DNA of 42,545 bases from Elusimicrobiota bacterium (GCA_003450815.1 DMES01000076.1:1-42545); one strand, 5' to 3'. Shown: positions 1 to 8,293, counted from the stretch's first letter. The notes: a model not told the origin generated them from the sequence alone. Program-made: numbers and translations.

Positions 1-3
1 TGG

Positions 4-23
4 ACTTTTTCAGCAGACCCTAT
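4..23 (+). repeat. Left copy of the terminal 20-bp inverted repeat
   Basis: These 20 bases are the exact reverse complement of the last 20 bases of the window (42526-42545). The outward-facing sequence, ACTTTTTCAGCAGACCC, resembles the terminal inverted repeats of some insertion sequences, but no transposase is present. The simplest reading is that assembly stopped at a repeat present in many copies. Confidence 0.75.
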
Positions 24-76
24 GTAGTTGCAGAGCTTGCTCTGCATAAAAAGGCAAAGCAAGCTTTGCCACTACA
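23..76. repeat. Three-way-junction repeat, copy 1
   Basis: An outer stem TGTAGT/ACTACA (23-28 with 71-76) encloses two perfect hairpins. GCAGAGC/GCTCTGC (30-36 with 39-45) has a TT loop, and GGCAAAGC/GCTTTGCC (53-60 with 63-70) has an AA loop. The unit recurs at 3664-3716 and, with the inner hairpins in swapped order, at 14836-14890. It lies just upstream of cysE and starts where the terminal inverted repeat ends. Confidence 0.8.
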
Positions 77-128
77 GGGCATACAATGGGTTTACCGAAT
101 ATTTACGGAGTAGGAGAGAGGCTTATAA

Positions 129-743
129 ATGAGTTTTCTTGAGGATATAAGAACGGTTTTCAAAGAGGATCCGGCCGCCCGTGGGCTGGCCGAGGTTCTT
201 CTCTGTTACCCAGGACTGCACGCGGTGTGGCTGCACCGGTTCGCACACTGGTTCTGGGTGCGCGGCTTTTGTTTTACGGCCCGGCTTATTTCCCATGTTG
301 CCCGCTTTTTCACCGGTATTGAAATACATCCAGGCGCTGCGATAGGCCGCCGTTTTTTTATTGATCATGGCATGGGCGTCGTAATAGGTGAAACCACCGA
401 GATAGGCGATGATGTTCTTATATATCAGGGAGTGGTTCTTGGCGGCACGTCGCTTGAAAAGAAGAAGCGCCACCCGACCATAGGAAACGGAGTTGTTATA
501 GGCTCAGGGGCTATCATACTAGGCGCCATTAAAATAGGCGACCATTCGCGCATAGGCGCTGGGTCCGTTGTGCTCAAAGAGGTACCGCCGGATACTACTG
601 TGTTCGGAGTGCCGGCCAAGTCCAAAGAGGGCGGCATAGGCGAAACCTCGCAGCTTGACCACAACAAGCTATTTGACGTGTGCGGAGAAGAAATAAAAGC
701 TTTACGCGCAGAAATCGAAGAATTAAAAAAAAGGATAGGATAA
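129..743 (+). CDS. cysE: Serine O-acetyltransferase
   Basis: Transfers acetyl from acetyl-CoA to L-serine to give O-acetylserine, the first step of cysteine synthesis, in the cytoplasm. The 204-residue protein is the short type, with a reduced N-terminal helical region, then a left-handed beta-helix of hexapeptide repeats from about residue 64. The catalytic Asp-His pair lies in IDHGMG (D79, H80), followed by GETTEIG and the acetyl-CoA loop LGGTS. The C-terminus ends in a Glu/Lys-rich coiled-coil-like tail. The ATG is preceded by a purine-rich Shine-Dalgarno (about 112-121). cysK follows 24 bp downstream, so the two genes form a cysteine-synthesis operon. Family assignment is secure. Confidence 0.95.
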   Translation: MSFLEDIRTVFKEDPAARGLAEVLLCYPGLHAVWLHRFAHWFWVRGFCFTARLISHVARFFTGIEIHPGAAIGRRFFIDHGMGVVIGETTEIGDDVLIYQGVVLGGTSLEKKKRHPTIGNGVVIGSGAIILGAIKIGDHSRIGAGSVVLKEVPPDTTVFGVPAKSKEGGIGETSQLDHNKLFDVCGEEIKALRAEIEELKKRIG

Positions 744-765
744 AATGTTGTTTCTCAACATTTTA
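741..765 (+). promoter_or_regulatory. Hairpin and possible 8-codon leader ORF between cysE and cysK
   Basis: A perfect 10-bp stem (741-750 with 756-765, 5-nt loop) begins with the cysE stop codon and ends 2 nt before the cysK ATG. An AGGATAGGA motif (732-740) precedes an ATG at 745. That ATG opens a frame encoding MLFLNILL, whose TGA (769-771) overlaps the cysK ATG (768-770). cysK itself has no other Shine-Dalgarno. Translational coupling through this tiny ORF is an inference. Confidence 0.35.
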
Positions 766-767
766 TT

Positions 768-1700
768 ATGAACTACGCAAATAACATAACTGAGCTTATA
801 GGCAAAACGCCGCTGGTGAAAATCAACAAACTCTCCGCCGGCCTGGGCTGCCTTGTGCTGGCCAAGCTTGAATATTTTAATCCCATGTCAAGCGTGAAGG
901 ACCGGCTGGCGCTTGCCATGGTAGAAGACGCGCGGGCCAAAGGCCTGCTGAAGCCCGGCGCCGTTATAGTAGAACCTACAAGCGGTAATACCGGCATCGG
1001 GCTGGCCATGGTTTCAGCGGTTTACGGCTATAAACTCATTCTTACCATGCCGGAGACCATGAGCATGGAGCGGCGCAAGCTTCTTAAAGCCATGGGCGCC
1101 GAAATAATCCTTACCCCCGGCGCCAAAGGCATGAGCGGCGCGGTGGCCAGGGCGGAAGAGCTGAAGGCCGCAACCCCGGGCGCTTTTATGCCGCAGCAGT
1201 TCAATAATCCCGCCAACCCGGAAATTCACAGAAAAACCACTGCTGTTGAAATATGGGATGATACCTGCGGAAAGGTGGACTATTTTGTGGCCGGTATCGG
1301 AACCGGAGGCACTATAACCGGAGTGGCTGATGTTCTTAAAGCCAGAAAACCTGCAGTTAAGATAATAGGCGTTGAGCCTTTTGGTTCATCGGTTTTGTCG
1401 GGGCAGCCTGTGGGTCCCCATAAAATACAAGGCATAGGCGCCGGTTTTGTGCCGGGGGTCCTTAAAAAAGAAGACATTGACGAAATTATAAGGGTGAGAG
1501 ATGAAGAGGCCGGGAATATGGCCAGACAGCTCATGACGGAAGAAGGGATTTGCGCCGGGATTTCCTCAGGCGCCGCCATGCACGCCGCGCTTGAAGCGGC
1601 TAAGCGGCCGGAGGCAAAGGGCAAGGTGCTGGTGGTGCTGCTGCCCGATACCGGCGAACGGTACCTGAGCACATGGCTGTTTGAAGATATTAAACTATAA
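768..1700 (+). CDS. cysK: Cysteine synthase A (O-acetylserine sulfhydrylase)
   Basis: PLP enzyme that condenses O-acetylserine with sulfide to make cysteine. The 310-residue length is typical. The PLP lysine is K44 in the SSVKDR motif, the substrate loop is PTSGNTG (about residues 69-75), and the phosphate-binding loop is GTGGTITG (about 177-184). The C-terminal GISSGAA segment contains the serine that contacts the PLP ring. It is directly downstream of cysE and its product. The start overlaps the stop of a possible 8-codon leader ORF and lies right after a hairpin. Generic cysteine synthase is certain. CysK over CysM is favoured by length and motifs. Confidence 0.95.
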   Translation: MNYANNITELIGKTPLVKINKLSAGLGCLVLAKLEYFNPMSSVKDRLALAMVEDARAKGLLKPGAVIVEPTSGNTGIGLAMVSAVYGYKLILTMPETMSMERRKLLKAMGAEIILTPGAKGMSGAVARAEELKAATPGAFMPQQFNNPANPEIHRKTTAVEIWDDTCGKVDYFVAGIGTGGTITGVADVLKARKPAVKIIGVEPFGSSVLSGQPVGPHKIQGIGAGFVPGVLKKEDIDEIIRVRDEEAGNMARQLMTEEGICAGISSGAAMHAALEAAKRPEAKGKVLVVLLPDTGERYLSTWLFEDIKL

Positions 1701-1820
1701 CTACAGGTAGCTAGAAGTCAGAATTCAGGAGTCAGAAGCTAGGAGTAAGAATTTAGAGGTCAGAAAACATTTTAAATCTTACTTCTAACTGCTGAATTCT
1801 GACTACCGAATTCTGTCTAC
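1701..1820. repeat. Heptamer hairpin element, GTCAGAA type
   Basis: The gap between cysK and the NTPase gene is a degenerate run of 7-nt units. The left arm reads AGAAGTC, AGAATTC, AGGAGTC, AGAAGCT, AGGAGTA, AGAATTT, AGAGGTC. The right arm carries the complementary units, for example TTCTGAC and TTCTGTC. The arms can fold on each other. Related arrays lie at 3541, 14958, 29002 and 42447. Confidence 0.75.
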
Positions 1821-1843
1821 TTGAGTCGCAACAAATAGTAACC

Positions 1844-2368
1844 GTGGAAAACGAGATTTTTTTTATTACGGCTCCGATAAATTCAGGCAAGACCGCTTTT
1901 ATAAAATGCCTGATTAAAGTCCTAAAGAAGAAAAAAATTAAAACGGGCGGGGTATACTCCGTAAAAAAATTAAAAGGCGCCCGACGGTTTTACAGGGCAT
2001 TTGATATCCTTTCCGGAAAAAGCGTCCCGCTGCTTGAAGTTGAGGATGGCGTACTAATCGCCTCAAAGTCCGGCTTTTCTTTCGCTTCAAAAGCCATACT
2101 TAAGGCGAAAAACTGCGAGGCGGCGATTATAGACGAATTCGGGCCGCTTGAAGTATCCGGTTATGGCTATGCGGCGGCGGTTAAAAAGGTTATAAGAGGC
2201 CGGAACAAGAAGGTTTTCATTGTGGTCAGGAAGGGACTTGTCGCGCGCGCGGCGGCTTGCCTAAAGCTTAACAAATACCGCGTAATCAGGGTCGCTAAAA
2301 ACAGTCGCCGTAAATTTATTTCTTCGGTATTAAAAAATATTTACAGTCTTAAGCCTTCAATTTTTTGA
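1844..2368 (+). CDS. THEP1-like P-loop NTPase
   Basis: A 174-residue protein with the layout of the NTPase_1/THEP1 family (nucleoside triphosphatases of uncertain physiological role). The Walker A motif is near the N-terminus at residues 10-17, APINSGKT, with Ala in place of the usual first Gly. The Walker B motif is IIDEFGPLE (D97, E98), which is characteristic of the family. A basic stretch follows the P-loop helix. The start is GTG with no clear Shine-Dalgarno, directly after a heptamer repeat. anmK begins 30 bp downstream. A shorter, P-loop-less relative is encoded at 34509-35075. Family call is good; substrate and role are unknown. Confidence 0.7.
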   Translation: MENEIFFITAPINSGKTAFIKCLIKVLKKKKIKTGGVYSVKKLKGARRFYRAFDILSGKSVPLLEVEDGVLIASKSGFSFASKAILKAKNCEAAIIDEFGPLEVSGYGYAAAVKKVIRGRNKKVFIVVRKGLVARAAACLKLNKYRVIRVAKNSRRKFISSVLKNIYSLKPSIF

Positions 2369-2398
2369 AAATTGCAATTTCCGGACTAGTGAGGTTTT

Positions 2399-3526
2399 AT
2401 GAATAAATGCAAAATAGTGAGAATTATCGGCCTTATGTCAGGCACTTCGGCCGACGGTCTTTCAATAGCGCTTTGTTCGCTTAATCCCCGCAAAAAAGAG
2501 CTTGTTACTCTGACCTGTGAAACTTATCCGTACAGCGCGCCGCTGCGGGCCAGAATACTTTCCGCCAAGGAAATGAAAACCCCGCAGCTTTCCGAACTTA
2601 ATTTTGATCTGGGGCGGACCTGGGCCGCTATGCTTACCAGATTCGCCCGCCGCCATAAAGTAAATTTACGGGATATTGCGGTGATCGGGTCCCATGGCCA
2701 GACAGTCTGTCACTATCCGGGCGCAGGTACTCCCAACACTTTACAGATAGGGGAAGCTTCTTTCCTGGCTGAAGCTTCCGGCATTCCGGTGGTTTCTGAT
2801 TTCAGGCCGGCTGATATGGCGGCAGGCGGGGAAGGCGCTCCTCTTATACCGTTTATGGATGAATATCTGTTCGGCGGCGGACGGCCTGTCGCCTTGCAGA
2901 ACATCGGCGGCGTGGGCAATATAGCTTTTGTTGGCAAGAATATGGCGACTTCCGGCTTTGATACGGGACCCGGAAATTCATTGATGGATACCGCGGTTTC
3001 CCTGCTTAGCGGCGGAAAAGAAACTTTTGACCGGAACGGCCGCTGGGCACTGGCAGGAAAAACTGACTACGCCAAAGTCATGAAACTTATAGGGCTGCCT
3101 TTTTTTAAATTGAAGCCGCCAAAATCCCTGGACCGCGATGAATTCTCCGGCGTCTTTCTGAAAAGGCATTTCTTAAGCCGGCTTAACGTACGGTCTAAAT
3201 ATGATCTTCTTGCCACGCTCAATTATTTTACCGCAGTAAGTATCGCCCTGGCGTTCCAAAGGCACGCCCCGGCCGGCACTGAAGAGCTTTTAGTCAGCGG
3301 GGGAGGGGCGTTGAATCCCGCGCTTATGGCCAATCTTGCCGGACTCCTGGCTCACGTTAAAGTTCGCACTATCACCAGCCGCGGCATACATCCGCTGGCA
3401 AAAGAGGCGGCCTGTTTTGCTTTAATGGGCTGGCTTGCCCTTGAGGGAAAAATAAACCATTGCCCCTCCGCCACCGGCGCCAAAGGCGCGCGGATATTGG
3501 GGAAGTTGACTAACATCACGAAGTAG
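2399..3526 (+). CDS. anmK: Anhydro-N-acetylmuramic acid kinase
   Basis: Phosphorylates and opens 1,6-anhydro-MurNAc released from peptidoglycan turnover to give MurNAc-6-phosphate. The 375-residue protein opens with the hallmark GLMSGTSADGLS motif (ATP phosphate loop). It also has GSHGQTVCHYPG, NIGGVGNIAF and GFDTGPGNSLMD, and a C-terminal SGGGALNP motif. All catalytic motifs of the family are present. A GAGG sequence precedes the ATG. The gene shows that the organism makes and recycles anhydromuropeptides, in line with MurC at 35078. Confidence 0.95.
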   Translation: MNKCKIVRIIGLMSGTSADGLSIALCSLNPRKKELVTLTCETYPYSAPLRARILSAKEMKTPQLSELNFDLGRTWAAMLTRFARRHKVNLRDIAVIGSHGQTVCHYPGAGTPNTLQIGEASFLAEASGIPVVSDFRPADMAAGGEGAPLIPFMDEYLFGGGRPVALQNIGGVGNIAFVGKNMATSGFDTGPGNSLMDTAVSLLSGGKETFDRNGRWALAGKTDYAKVMKLIGLPFFKLKPPKSLDRDEFSGVFLKRHFLSRLNVRSKYDLLATLNYFTAVSIALAFQRHAPAGTEELLVSGGGALNPALMANLAGLLAHVKVRTITSRGIHPLAKEAACFALMGWLALEGKINHCPSATGAKGARILGKLTNITK

Positions 3527-3540
3527 AGGTTGTGTTTAAG

Positions 3541-3640
3541 GAAGACAGTATTCAGAAGCCAGAATTCAGAATGATGGGAACAAGTCTCCGACAGCTTTAT
3601 GCCTCCTGGATTATGACTCCTGAATTATTGCTTCTGGCGT
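3541..3640. repeat. Heptamer hairpin element, GTCAGAA type (degenerate)
   Basis: Left-arm units include TTCAGAA, GCCAGAA and TTCAGAA. Right-arm units include TGACTCC, TGAATTA and TTCTGGC. The element is more eroded than the copies at 14958 and 29002. Together with the next repeat it fills most of the 253-bp gap between anmK and the MFS gene. Confidence 0.6.
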
Positions 3641-3663
3641 AACTACTCAGCTCTGCTTGTAAT

Positions 3664-3716
3664 TGTAGTGGCAGAGTTTACTCTGCCGAAGAGGCAAAGC
3701 AAGCTTTGCAACTACA
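3664..3716. repeat. Three-way-junction repeat, copy 2
   Basis: The outer stem TGTAGT/ACTACA (3664-3669 with 3711-3716) encloses GGCAGAG/CTCTGCC (3670-3676 with 3681-3687) and a GCAAAGC/GCTTTGC hairpin (about 3694-3709). The order and orientation match copy 1. The first loop is TTTA instead of TT, so the arms but not the loop are conserved. Confidence 0.75.
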
Positions 3717-3779
3717 GAAGCGGGCGATGAAGATGTGGCGGTTGGCTGAGGGTTACCTTAAGTTCAAGGACAATCTTAT

Positions 3780-5072
3780 ATGCAGCGTCTTGACAGGCTT
3801 TTCCGGGCTTTAAAACACCAAAACTATCGCCTCTATTTTTCCGGACAGATAATCTCGCTTGTGGGTACCTGGATGCAGACCGTGGCCCTTAGCTGGCTTG
3901 TTTACCGGTTGACCGGTTCTGCCATGCTGTTGGGACTTGTCGCTTTCGTAAGTCAGATACCCAGTTTCCTTTTTGCGCCGATTACCGGGGTTGTGGCCGA
4001 TAAATTCAACCGTCATCGTATAATTTTATGCACTCAGACACTGGCCATGGCGCAGGCGCTGATACTTGCCATACTGGTGCTTTTCGGGCGCATTGAGGTA
4101 TGGCATATAATCGCTTTAAGCGCTTTTTTGGGTATAGTAAACGCATTTGACATGCCCGCCAGGCAGTCTTTTGTTATAGAGATAGTTGAGCGTAAAGAGG
4201 ACTTGGCCAACGCCATAGCCCTCAATTCCTCCATCTTCAATTCCGCAAGGCTCATCGGGCCGAGCGTTGCAGGAATATTCATAGCGGCTTTCGGAGAAGG
4301 AATCTGTTTCTTGTTGAATGCGCTGTCATACCTTGCGGTAATAGCCGCCCTGCTTGCGATGAAAATAAACAGAAAACCCGCCGACACGCTTGCGCACAAA
4401 AAGCCGGGTTCCGGCTTTAAAGAGGGGCTTGCATATGTTTTCGGATTTACGCCTATAAAATATATACTCATGCTGCTGGCGCTTGGCAGCCTGCTGGGAA
4501 TGCCTTACACGGTGCTGATGCCGGTGTTCGTAAAAGGCGTTCTTAAAGGAGGCCCTAGGACGCTTGGGTTCCTTATGGGTTGCTCAGGGGCGGGCGCCTT
4601 GTGTGCCGCACTGCTGCTTGCCTGGAGAAAGCATGTTCCCGGGCCAGAGCGGAATATCCCTTTGTTTTCAGGGTTATTCGGTTTGGGGCTGATGGCTTTT
4701 TCTTTTTCACGTGTTTTAGCCGTTTCGGCGATCTGCATTGCGGCGGCCAGTTTCGGCCTTATAAGCCAGATGGCCTCAAGTAATACCGTAATACAGACTG
4801 TCGTGGATGATGATAAACGCGGCCGGGTAATGGCCTTATATTCTCTGGCTTTTATGGGAATGGCGCCTTTTGGCAGTCTTTTAGCCGGCTGGCTGGCCAG
4901 CCGTATAGGCGCCCCCTGGACAATTTTCCTGAGCGGCTCGGTCGTTCTCTGCGGGGCTGTTGTTTTTAAAAGCAAGGCTGGGGAAATAAGCAGCCGGGTG
5001 CGCACTGTTTACAGGAACCTTGGGTTGCTGGACAGAGAAGCGACCGCCTTTGGTGAGGCGGGAGGCTTGTAA
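3780..5072 (+). CDS. MFS transporter (MFS_3/EntS-like exporter)
   Basis: A 430-residue membrane protein with about 12 predicted hydrophobic helices. The N-terminus (ALKHQNYRLYFSGQIISLVGTWMQ) is typical of the MFS_3 group that contains the enterobactin exporter EntS and many putative drug exporters. The loop between helices 2 and 3 carries the MFS A-motif in the form GVVADKFNRHR, and DMPARQSFV matches the second conserved segment. An AAGGA lies before the ATG. The substrate cannot be read from sequence. The gene stands alone between repeat-filled gaps. Confidence 0.85.
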   Translation: MQRLDRLFRALKHQNYRLYFSGQIISLVGTWMQTVALSWLVYRLTGSAMLLGLVAFVSQIPSFLFAPITGVVADKFNRHRIILCTQTLAMAQALILAILVLFGRIEVWHIIALSAFLGIVNAFDMPARQSFVIEIVERKEDLANAIALNSSIFNSARLIGPSVAGIFIAAFGEGICFLLNALSYLAVIAALLAMKINRKPADTLAHKKPGSGFKEGLAYVFGFTPIKYILMLLALGSLLGMPYTVLMPVFVKGVLKGGPRTLGFLMGCSGAGALCAALLLAWRKHVPGPERNIPLFSGLFGLGLMAFSFSRVLAVSAICIAAASFGLISQMASSNTVIQTVVDDDKRGRVMALYSLAFMGMAPFGSLLAGWLASRIGAPWTIFLSGSVVLCGAVVFKSKAGEISSRVRTVYRNLGLLDREATAFGEAGGL

Positions 5073-5102
5073 CGCTGAGGTATTCAGTAATCCACTGAGG
5101 TT

Positions 5103-5130
5103 CCAAACCCTCCCTTATCGGTGGGTTTGG
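5103..5130. other. Intergenic hairpin after the MFS gene
   Basis: CCAAACCC (5103-5110) pairs with GGGTTTGG (5123-5130) around a 12-nt loop. It sits 30 bp after the MFS stop codon and has no clear T-run, so it may be a weak terminator or simply a 3'-end stabilising stem. Confidence 0.35.
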
Positions 5131-5172
5131 GAAACAGCAAGCGCCTGCTCAATTTTGTAGAATTTGACTATT

Positions 5173-6216
5173 ATGGAGACACACAGCCACATGTTTGACG
5201 CAGACTTGAAGAGAATACTTAAAAATGTTTCCCGCACATTGTATCTCAGTATCAATATCCTGCCGGCCGGAACGCGGGCGCTAATGGCCTTGGGTTACCT
5301 ATTTTGCCGTGCATTTGACACTGTAACCGATTGTTCGGGGATAGATCATGGGCTGAAGCGCGAGATTTTGGAGCTTGCACATAATTTGGATGACAAACAA
5401 TCCTCAGGGAAACTGTCTGAAAAAATAAAGCTGGCAGGCCGCGCTATTGCAAATCCCAGGGACAAGGAGCTGCTGTTTAAGTTTGACAAGCTTTTAGCCG
5501 TTTATTTCGAATTAAAAGAGAGCGACCGCGCCCTGATTAATTTTGCCTGCGCAGGAGTGGCCCGCGGTATGGAAATGGATCTTGAAACCTTTTCCGGCAC
5601 CGGCGTGTCCGCTTTTAAAACAGAGGAAGAGCTTAAAAAATATTGCGGCTATATAGGCGGCGTTCCCGGAATTTTCTGGGCAAAGCTTTACAGGGAGGCC
5701 ATACGGCATGGCAATATACGCGCGGTAAAGTTTCCCTCCGAGCAATCAGCGTTCGCCATAGGTTCCGCGCTCCAGATAACCAATATTCTCAAAGACATGT
5801 GCGCGGATCTTAAAGCCGGCCGGTGTTATCTGCCGCAGTCAGATCTTCTGACAAAACATCTGCTGCCGGAAGACCTGCTTAATCCCGGCAATATGGAAAG
5901 GCTTAAAGATACTGTTTACAAGTGGATCTCGTGGGCGGTGGATATGCTGGATATGAGCGAGGAATTTGTTTCCTCCATACCTAAGACCGAACTGGCTATG
6001 CGCGCAGCCGTTATCTGGCCGGTTTACTGGGCTATGGATACCCTTGAACAGGTTGCCAGGGCGAATTTGCTTGATTTCTCGGATCGTCCGCGCATCAAGC
6101 GCAAGAGGATTTATTCAACAATTGTCTTAACCCCGCCGTTGCTGTTAAGCAATACCGCTTTTTCCCGGGGCTACCGTTTCAGAAGGGAAACCCTGATAGT
6201 GTCAATAAATAAATAG
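5173..6216 (+). CDS. Squalene/phytoene synthase family protein
   Basis: A trans-isoprenyl diphosphate head-to-head synthase (SQS/PSY family), expected to join two prenyl diphosphates. The first Asp-rich motif is FDTVTD (D49 to D53 from this start) after a YLFCRA segment. The second is in LQITNILKDMCADLKAGRCYLP (positions 5773-5838), with the usual N-x3-D-x3-D-x3-GRxYLP order. The ATG at 5173 is chosen over the upstream in-frame TTG at 5164: a TAGAAT hexamer ends 9 nt before it and there is no Shine-Dalgarno. A second family member is encoded at 23495-24325. Whether this one makes squalene, presqualene diphosphate or phytoene cannot be decided here. Confidence 0.85.
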   Translation: METHSHMFDADLKRILKNVSRTLYLSINILPAGTRALMALGYLFCRAFDTVTDCSGIDHGLKREILELAHNLDDKQSSGKLSEKIKLAGRAIANPRDKELLFKFDKLLAVYFELKESDRALINFACAGVARGMEMDLETFSGTGVSAFKTEEELKKYCGYIGGVPGIFWAKLYREAIRHGNIRAVKFPSEQSAFAIGSALQITNILKDMCADLKAGRCYLPQSDLLTKHLLPEDLLNPGNMERLKDTVYKWISWAVDMLDMSEEFVSSIPKTELAMRAAVIWPVYWAMDTLEQVARANLLDFSDRPRIKRKRIYSTIVLTPPLLLSNTAFSRGYRFRRETLIVSINK

Positions 6217-6271
6217 TTTTTGTTTATAGCTTGTGACTTGCCGCGCATTGCGCCGTTAAGGAGTTCTGATT

Positions 6272-6775
6272 ATGAGGGGAAAACTTTATCAGTGGTTTTA
6301 TTTCTTGGTTGTTGTCGTATTTGGGTGCGCCTGTTCCGGATCCCGCCGGAGCGACGCCGACAGAGAGGAAGCCAGGCGTGCCGGGCTTGAATTGCAGTCC
6401 ATAATGGACATGGTGGTCTCAAAACAAGTGCCGGCTATAGAATTTGAATTTGACTCAGACAAACTGCTTGAACCGTCTTTTCGCACTCTGGACATGGTGG
6501 CCGAGATCCTTCTAAAGCACCGCACTCTGAAACTGACAGTCACGGGCCATGCCGATGATGTGGGGGCGGAGGAGTATAACAAAAAACTTTCATTGCGGCG
6601 CGCGGTGGCCGTAAAATCCTATCTTGTTTTAAAGGGAGTATATCCTGATTTTATACGCGTATACGGCTATGGCAAAAGTCTGCTGCTGGTAAATGAAACC
6701 TCAGATAAGGCCCGAGCGCTTAACAGAAGGGTGGAATTTCAGATTACCACCAGGAATTGGGAATCGGTGTATTAA
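6272..6775 (+). CDS. OmpA-family peptidoglycan-associated lipoprotein
   Basis: A 167-residue secreted protein. A short signal sequence ends in a lipobox-like FGC, suggesting a lipid-anchored N-terminal Cys. A helical spacer is followed by an OmpA C-terminal domain (about residues 55-160). The domain shows FEFDSDKL, TGHADDVGAEEYNKKLSLRRA and ALNRRVEF, the peptidoglycan-binding signature of Pal/OmpA proteins. AAGGAG lies 9 nt before the ATG. The stop codon forms the edge of a bidirectional hairpin shared with the convergent obgE. It could be Pal itself, but no tol genes are nearby. Confidence 0.85.
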   Translation: MRGKLYQWFYFLVVVVFGCACSGSRRSDADREEARRAGLELQSIMDMVVSKQVPAIEFEFDSDKLLEPSFRTLDMVAEILLKHRTLKLTVTGHADDVGAEEYNKKLSLRRAVAVKSYLVLKGVYPDFIRVYGYGKSLLLVNETSDKARALNRRVEFQITTRNWESVY

Positions 6776-6864
6776 AAGCAGGGTAGAGGGGGTAGGGTAT
6801 AGGGTTTAGTGTAAGGAGTTCCTTATAACTCTACCCTCTACCCTACCCCCTCTACCCTGCTTTT
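6774..6864. terminator. Bidirectional hairpin made of TAGGGKA heptamers
   Basis: A perfect 24-bp inverted repeat (6774-6797 with 6841-6864) joins the stop codons of the convergent ompA-like gene and obgE. The stem has A-runs on one edge and T-runs on the other, as expected for a terminator usable from both sides. The arms are 7-nt repeats (TAGGGTA and relatives), and an AAGGAGTTCCTT palindrome sits at the centre. Confidence 0.75.
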
Positions 6865-8218
6865 AGTGTTCCTCGTATTTATAGGCAAATTTGGTGTTTT
6901 TCTTCGCCCTGTCCCTTGGTATTTCCTCTGTCCACTCAAATTCCTTTCCGGCTATGCGCACAGTTTCCCCGGCCCTTACTCCGTGCCGTTTAAGTGTCTT
7001 GTCAACGCCTATCAGTTTGAAAATACGGCGCAGCCTGTTCAGTGAATCGGGCTGGGAAAAATTAACCATGGACATGATTTTGAGGAGTTTCTCTCCGGTC
7101 AGCTCAAATATCCCGTCGGCTGAATGTCCTACGATAAAGCCGGTGGGCAGAGGTTTGTTGACAAGGCCCTTGTCAGGCTCTTTTTTGGGGGCAAAAACTT
7201 CAGTTTCCTTTATCTGCGGCAGAAGCCTTATTATTGCATCCAGCAAATGTCGTGTGCCCGCGCCCGTAAAGGGGGAAATGAGAAAAATTTCCTGTTTTTT
7301 GAATTTTTTAGAAAGCGCCGTGAACACTTTCCGTGCCTCCGGCAGATCGCTCTTGCTGACGGCTAACAGCCTCTTCTTTTTAGCTAGCTGGGGGTGAAAT
7401 TCTTTAAGCTCTCTCGCAATTACGCGCACTGATTGTTCGGGTGTGCAGTCTTTGAAGCCTTGAGGGTCCACTAAGTGTACTAGCAGGCGGGTCCTTAAAA
7501 CATGTTTAAGGAACTGGACGCCAAGACCACGCCCCGAATGCGCTCCCTCAATCAGGCCGGGAATATCCGCGGCTACAAAGGAGCTGCCTTTGTGGCGGAT
7601 GACTCCAAGGCTGGGATTTAGGGTGGTAAAGGGATAAGAGGCTATTTTTGGCCGCGCATCAGAAATACGGGCGAGCAGGGTGGATTTTCCTGCGTTTGGG
7701 AAACCGACAAATCCGACATCAGCCAGAATGCTCAGTTCAAGGGTTGCTTCCAGGGCTTCTCCCGGCTCGCCTTTCTCTGAAATATGAGGGGCCGTGTTGA
7801 ACTTGGTTTTGAAAGAGACATTTCCCCGTCCGCCTCTTCCACACTTTGCCGCCAAAAATCTTTGGCCGTTGGTTTTAAGGTCGGCTATCACCTTGCCCCC
7901 TGCCTTGACCAGGGTGCCGCAGGGAACATATACCAGGATGTCTTTCCCGGACAAACCTTCCATTTTCTTGCCCTTCCCCGGAGAGCCGTCTGTGGCAAAA
8001 ATATGAGGGTGAGAGGCTATCTCGGTAAGGGTGTTCACATTATGCGTAGCCTCAAAGTACACACTCCCTCCCCTGCCGCCGTGCCCGCCGTCGGGCCCGC
8101 CGTAGGGGATGAATTTTTCCCGCCGAAATGAGGAGCAGCCGTCTCCGCCGCTTCCAGCCCTGAGATAGACCTTGGCGGTATCGATGAAGTCTGGAGTTTT
8201 GCCTTTTTCTCTTGACAT
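6863..8218 (-). CDS. obgE: GTPase Obg
   Basis: Ribosome-assembly and stress GTPase. The 451-residue protein has the Gly-rich Obg fold (residues 12-165, with GGPDGGHGGRGG), then the G domain: G1 GFPNAGKS (172-179), switch region YPFTTLNP, G3 DIPGLIEGA (218-226). The C-terminal OCT domain spans about 357-431 (DGIFELTG, VRAGETVRIAGKEFEW). The guanine-specificity motif NKxD is SKSD (288-291) and the usual SA of G5 is SP (315-316), both departures from the norm. It follows rplU and rpmA as in most bacteria. No Shine-Dalgarno is visible before the ATG. Confidence 0.95.
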   Translation of the reverse strand: MSREKGKTPDFIDTAKVYLRAGSGGDGCSSFRREKFIPYGGPDGGHGGRGGSVYFEATHNVNTLTEIASHPHIFATDGSPGKGKKMEGLSGKDILVYVPCGTLVKAGGKVIADLKTNGQRFLAAKCGRGGRGNVSFKTKFNTAPHISEKGEPGEALEATLELSILADVGFVGFPNAGKSTLLARISDARPKIASYPFTTLNPSLGVIRHKGSSFVAADIPGLIEGAHSGRGLGVQFLKHVLRTRLLVHLVDPQGFKDCTPEQSVRVIARELKEFHPQLAKKKRLLAVSKSDLPEARKVFTALSKKFKKQEIFLISPFTGAGTRHLLDAIIRLLPQIKETEVFAPKKEPDKGLVNKPLPTGFIVGHSADGIFELTGEKLLKIMSMVNFSQPDSLNRLRRIFKLIGVDKTLKRHGVRAGETVRIAGKEFEWTEEIPRDRAKKNTKFAYKYEEH

Positions 8219-8229
8219 AGATGAAGTAA

Positions 8230-8293
8230 CCCGAAAATCGCCGCAATTTTCGGGCCCGGGAAAACAATCCCACCACCTGTCGCAGGTGGTGGG
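8230..8293 (-). other. Two hairpins between rpmA and obgE
   Basis: CCCGAAAAT/ATTTTCGGG (8230-8238 with 8246-8254) and CCCACCACCTG/CAGGTGGTGGG (8269-8279 with 8283-8293, 3-nt loop) lie in the 121-bp gap. Neither is followed by a U-run on the minus strand. RNA processing or attenuation inside the ribosomal protein operon is possible. Confidence 0.5.

Noticed and set aside
7784..8131. Plus-strand ORFs inside obgE, and similar frames opposite rpoD and dnaG
   Set aside because: They lie opposite strongly conserved genes, have biased composition and no recognisable domain.
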